Source: Bacillota bacterium
GTDB taxonomy: Bacteria > Bacillota > Syntrophomonadia > Syntrophomonadales > Syntrophomonadaceae
DNA length: 7,668 bases
Assembly: GCA_017861475.1 (NCBI GenBank)
Contig: JAGFXV010000060.1
Location: 1-7,668 of the forward strand
Reading direction: 5' to 3'
This document shows, in pieces, positions 6,095 to 7,668 of this stretch. How positions within the stretch are numbered: the first letter of the stretch is position 1; each line of letters starts with the position of its first letter. The translations under genes and the position numbers were made by a program. The notes beneath the pieces are model-generated. The model worked only from the letters and a program-made list of their open reading frames with translations. It was not told where the DNA came from and did no database searches.

Positions 6095-7090
6095 ATGCAG
6101 GGTCAGATTGACAAGATATTGCAGCAGCAAGAAGGTTCATTTGCAAAAAAAGGGATTGGTTGGGGCTTGTTAGCTGGATTAGGGTGGGGACTGGACTGTA
6201 CGCTGATGGGTATGGCCTTGGGAATGGCGCCTTTAGCGGGGGGGATCAGTTTATTTGCAGCCCCGCTGGTCGGATCCTGCCTCCACGATGGGTTTGCAGC
6301 ATTATGGATATTTCTTAAAAATTTCGTTGACGGGCGCTGGCGCGATTATCTGCGCACTCTTCGGACGCGGCCGGCGCGCTTCATACTGATTGGATCATTT
6401 CTGGGAGGCCCAATTGGAATGTCCTGCAATCTATTAGCGATCTATTTCGCCGGGGCGTCATACACAACAGCCATAACTGCCGCGTATCCTGCTATTGGCG
6501 CGCTGCTGGGAGCGATCTTTTTAAAAGAAAAAATTTCCCGCCGGGTCTGGGTTGGCATATTTACTGCTATCCTTGGTTCTTTTGTTGTTGGATACGTACC
6601 CCCGGCCGGCGATCAATATCCGCATTTTTATCTGGGCATAGGCTTGGCGGCTGTAGCAGCGCTCGGCTGGGCCATGGAAGGAGTGTTCTCAACTTACGGG
6701 ATGGACCTGGTCGATTCAGATATCGCTATCGGAATTCGTCAGCTCGCTTCTTTCATTGTGTATTTTTTCGTTGTGTTGCCAATTGCCGGCAGCGTTGCAT
6801 ATAAAATTTTGCTGGAAAGCCTGACCTCGCCGGTATTTCTTTTTATTGCCGGTATCGCAATGGTAGGGAGCATATCTTATACGTCATGGTATCGTGCAAT
6901 GAATATGACAGGTGTTGGAAGGGCTATGGGTTTGAATGTTACCTATGCCCTCTGGTCGGTGTTATTTGGCTGGCTGTTAGTAAATTTAACGATTACGCCA
7001 AACTTATTAGCCGGCGTAATCCTGATCTGTATCGGTACGATACTAACCATAGGAAGCCCGAAAGATCTGGTTAATTTGAGGAGTAAGTAG
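6095..7090 (+). CDS. EamA / drug-metabolite transporter (DMT) superfamily permease
   Basis: A 331-residue, very hydrophobic protein with the two-repeat, ten-helix layout of EamA carriers. Helices run at about 20-43, 48-74, 95-118, 121-143 and 150-168, with five more after about 178. The end of the first repeat is marked by AIFLKEKISRRVWVGIFTA (139-157), the usual charged KE turn and following helix of the EamA repeat. The second repeat ends near LTITPNLLAGVILICIGTIL. An AGGAG site at 6080-6084 supports the ATG at 6095. A roughly 18-residue hydrophilic N-terminus precedes helix 1. The family moves small metabolites such as amino acids, sugar derivatives or sulfonates, in either direction. Being first in the BMC operon, it probably carries the BMC substrate or a product. 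The ligand cannot be read from sequence. The next gene begins 11 bases after its stop. Confidence 0.9.
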   Translation: MQGQIDKILQQQEGSFAKKGIGWGLLAGLGWGLDCTLMGMALGMAPLAGGISLFAAPLVGSCLHDGFAALWIFLKNFVDGRWRDYLRTLRTRPARFILIGSFLGGPIGMSCNLLAIYFAGASYTTAITAAYPAIGALLGAIFLKEKISRRVWVGIFTAILGSFVVGYVPPAGDQYPHFYLGIGLAAVAALGWAMEGVFSTYGMDLVDSDIAIGIRQLASFIVYFFVVLPIAGSVAYKILLESLTSPVFLFIAGIAMVGSISYTSWYRAMNMTGVGRAMGLNVTYALWSVLFGWLLVNLTITPNLLAGVILICIGTILTIGSPKDLVNLRSK

Positions 7091-7101
7091 GAGGAAACGG
7101 T

Positions 7102-7365
7102 ATGCAAAAGTTACCGGTTAAATTCCGTGTTTTTCAAATTATTTCGCAATACGAAGACATAGCAAATGAAGAGCTATACAAAATACTAAAACAGGAATAT
7201 CCGCTTGATCGCCATGTGACGCTGCACGGGATAGACAATTATTTAATGTCACTCAAAGCGGTAGGGTTGATTAGGAACTCTCTTACTCTATTGTCTGATA
7301 CGGGAACGATGATACAGAAGTATCAGTTGACGGAGAACGGAGTAAATAAACTGAAATACATCTAG
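7102..7365 (+). CDS. Small winged-helix-like protein of unknown role
   Basis: An 87-residue hydrophilic protein. A perfect AGGAGG (7089-7094) overlaps the EamA stop codon and lies seven bases before this ATG, so the two genes are translationally close. The residue pattern (RVFQIISQYEDIANEELYKIL, a polar middle segment with DNYLMSLKAVGLI, then a likely beta-hairpin and YQLTENGVNKL) resembles the helix-helix-helix-wing of PadR/MarR-type small DNA-binding domains; the ending YxLTxxGxxxL is common in that fold. There is no effector domain and no Cys residue. It could be a secondary regulator of the BMC operon or a protein-binding winged helix. I know of no named family. The BMC shell gene begins 16 bases after its stop. 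Confidence 0.75.
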   Translation: MQKLPVKFRVFQIISQYEDIANEELYKILKQEYPLDRHVTLHGIDNYLMSLKAVGLIRNSLTLLSDTGTMIQKYQLTENGVNKLKYI

Positions 7366-7381
7366 AAAAAGGGGAGTTTCC

Positions 7382-7668
7382 ATGGAATATTTCGGCGAAG
7401 AAGCGTTGGGGCTTGTTGAAACACGTGGGATGGTTCCGGCAATTCAAGCTGCGGACGTCATGTGTAAAACGGCTGATGTTGTTCTTGTTTCGTATGAAAA
7501 TATGGGCTCGGGGCTTGTCACGGTTATGGTTAAAGGGGATGTAGCGGCAGTGAGATCAGCTGTAGAAACAGGTGCGGCAGCAGCATCGGCCATTGGCGAA
7601 ATGACAGCCGCACACATCATGCCGCGTCCTATCAGCAAGGTGGGAAAGATTGTTTCAAAACACGATAT
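7382..7668 (+). CDS. BMC hexameric shell protein (BMC-H, PduA/EutM-like), C-terminus off window
   Basis: An ATG at 7382 preceded by GGGGAG (7371-7376) opens a frame that runs 95 codons to the window edge without a stop. The translation is a typical single-domain microcompartment shell protein: EALGLVETRGMVPAIQAADVM at 7-27, the edge lysine K29 matching the conserved lysine at hexamer contacts, the pore loop GSG at 42-44, VKGDVAAVRSAV at 50-61, the alanine-rich helix at 64-70, and HIMPRP at 78-83 with the conserved Arg R82. Six copies form a flat hexagonal tile with a central pore, and many tiles make the shell facet. A BMC-H normally has about 90-100 residues, so only the tail should be missing unless there is an extension. 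It is third in the EamA operon and signals that a BMC gene cluster continues to the right. Confidence 0.95.
   Translation, partial: MEYFGEEALGLVETRGMVPAIQAADVMCKTADVVLVSYENMGSGLVTVMVKGDVAAVRSAVETGAAAASAIGEMTAAHIMPRPISKVGKIVSKHD

Noticed and set aside
6886..7074. 62-residue plus-strand open frame inside the EamA gene
   Set aside because: It overlaps the last helices of the permease in another frame and has no ribosome binding site or recognisable content.
7444..7638. 64-residue minus-strand open frame
   Set aside because: It is a shadow of the BMC shell gene, whose motifs are unmistakable on the plus strand.
1..7668. CRISPR array, tRNA, rRNA or mobile element
   Set aside because: No regularly spaced repeats, cloverleaf, rRNA stretches or transposase motifs were seen on either strand.

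Overview
The window looks like the edge of a bacterial microcompartment (BMC) locus from a mid-GC, probably anaerobic Firmicute. The grounds are strong AGGAGG-type ribosome binding sites, a likely TTG start, TTTACA-N17-TATAAT promoters and U-tailed hairpin terminators. A Negativicutes or Clostridia host is a guess from style; nothing here fixes the species.

Layout. Positions 1-1499 (minus strand) hold most of a cytoplasmic alkaline-phosphatase-superfamily enzyme of the type I phosphodiesterase/nucleotide pyrophosphatase kind, cut off at its C-terminus by the window edge. Positions 1736-3112 (minus) encode a 12-helix MFS transporter. After a divergent 480-base intergenic region, 3596-4792 (plus) encodes a thioredoxin-reductase-like flavoprotein fused to a thioredoxin-fold domain that has lost its CxxC. 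A strong terminator follows. A LysR-type regulator (4986-5909, plus) stands alone with its own terminator. At 6095-7668 a plus-strand operon begins: EamA/DMT transporter, an 87-residue winged-helix-like protein, and a BMC hexamer shell protein that runs off the end. More shell and enzyme genes probably lie beyond the right edge.

The main observation is a shared regulatory element. A 15-bp dyad close to TTATACCnGGTATAA occurs four times, once before each of four transcription units: phosphodiesterase, MFS transporter, flavoprotein and EamA-winged helix-BMC operon. In every case it sits exactly 11 bases upstream of a -35-like hexamer (TTTACA three times, TGTACA once), with a -10 box 17 or 18 bases further on. 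The LysR gene is the only full-size regulator in the middle of these units and has no such element. The simplest reading is one LysR-controlled regulon that switches on import, a hydrolase, a redox protein and the microcompartment together. The substrate cannot be read from this window.
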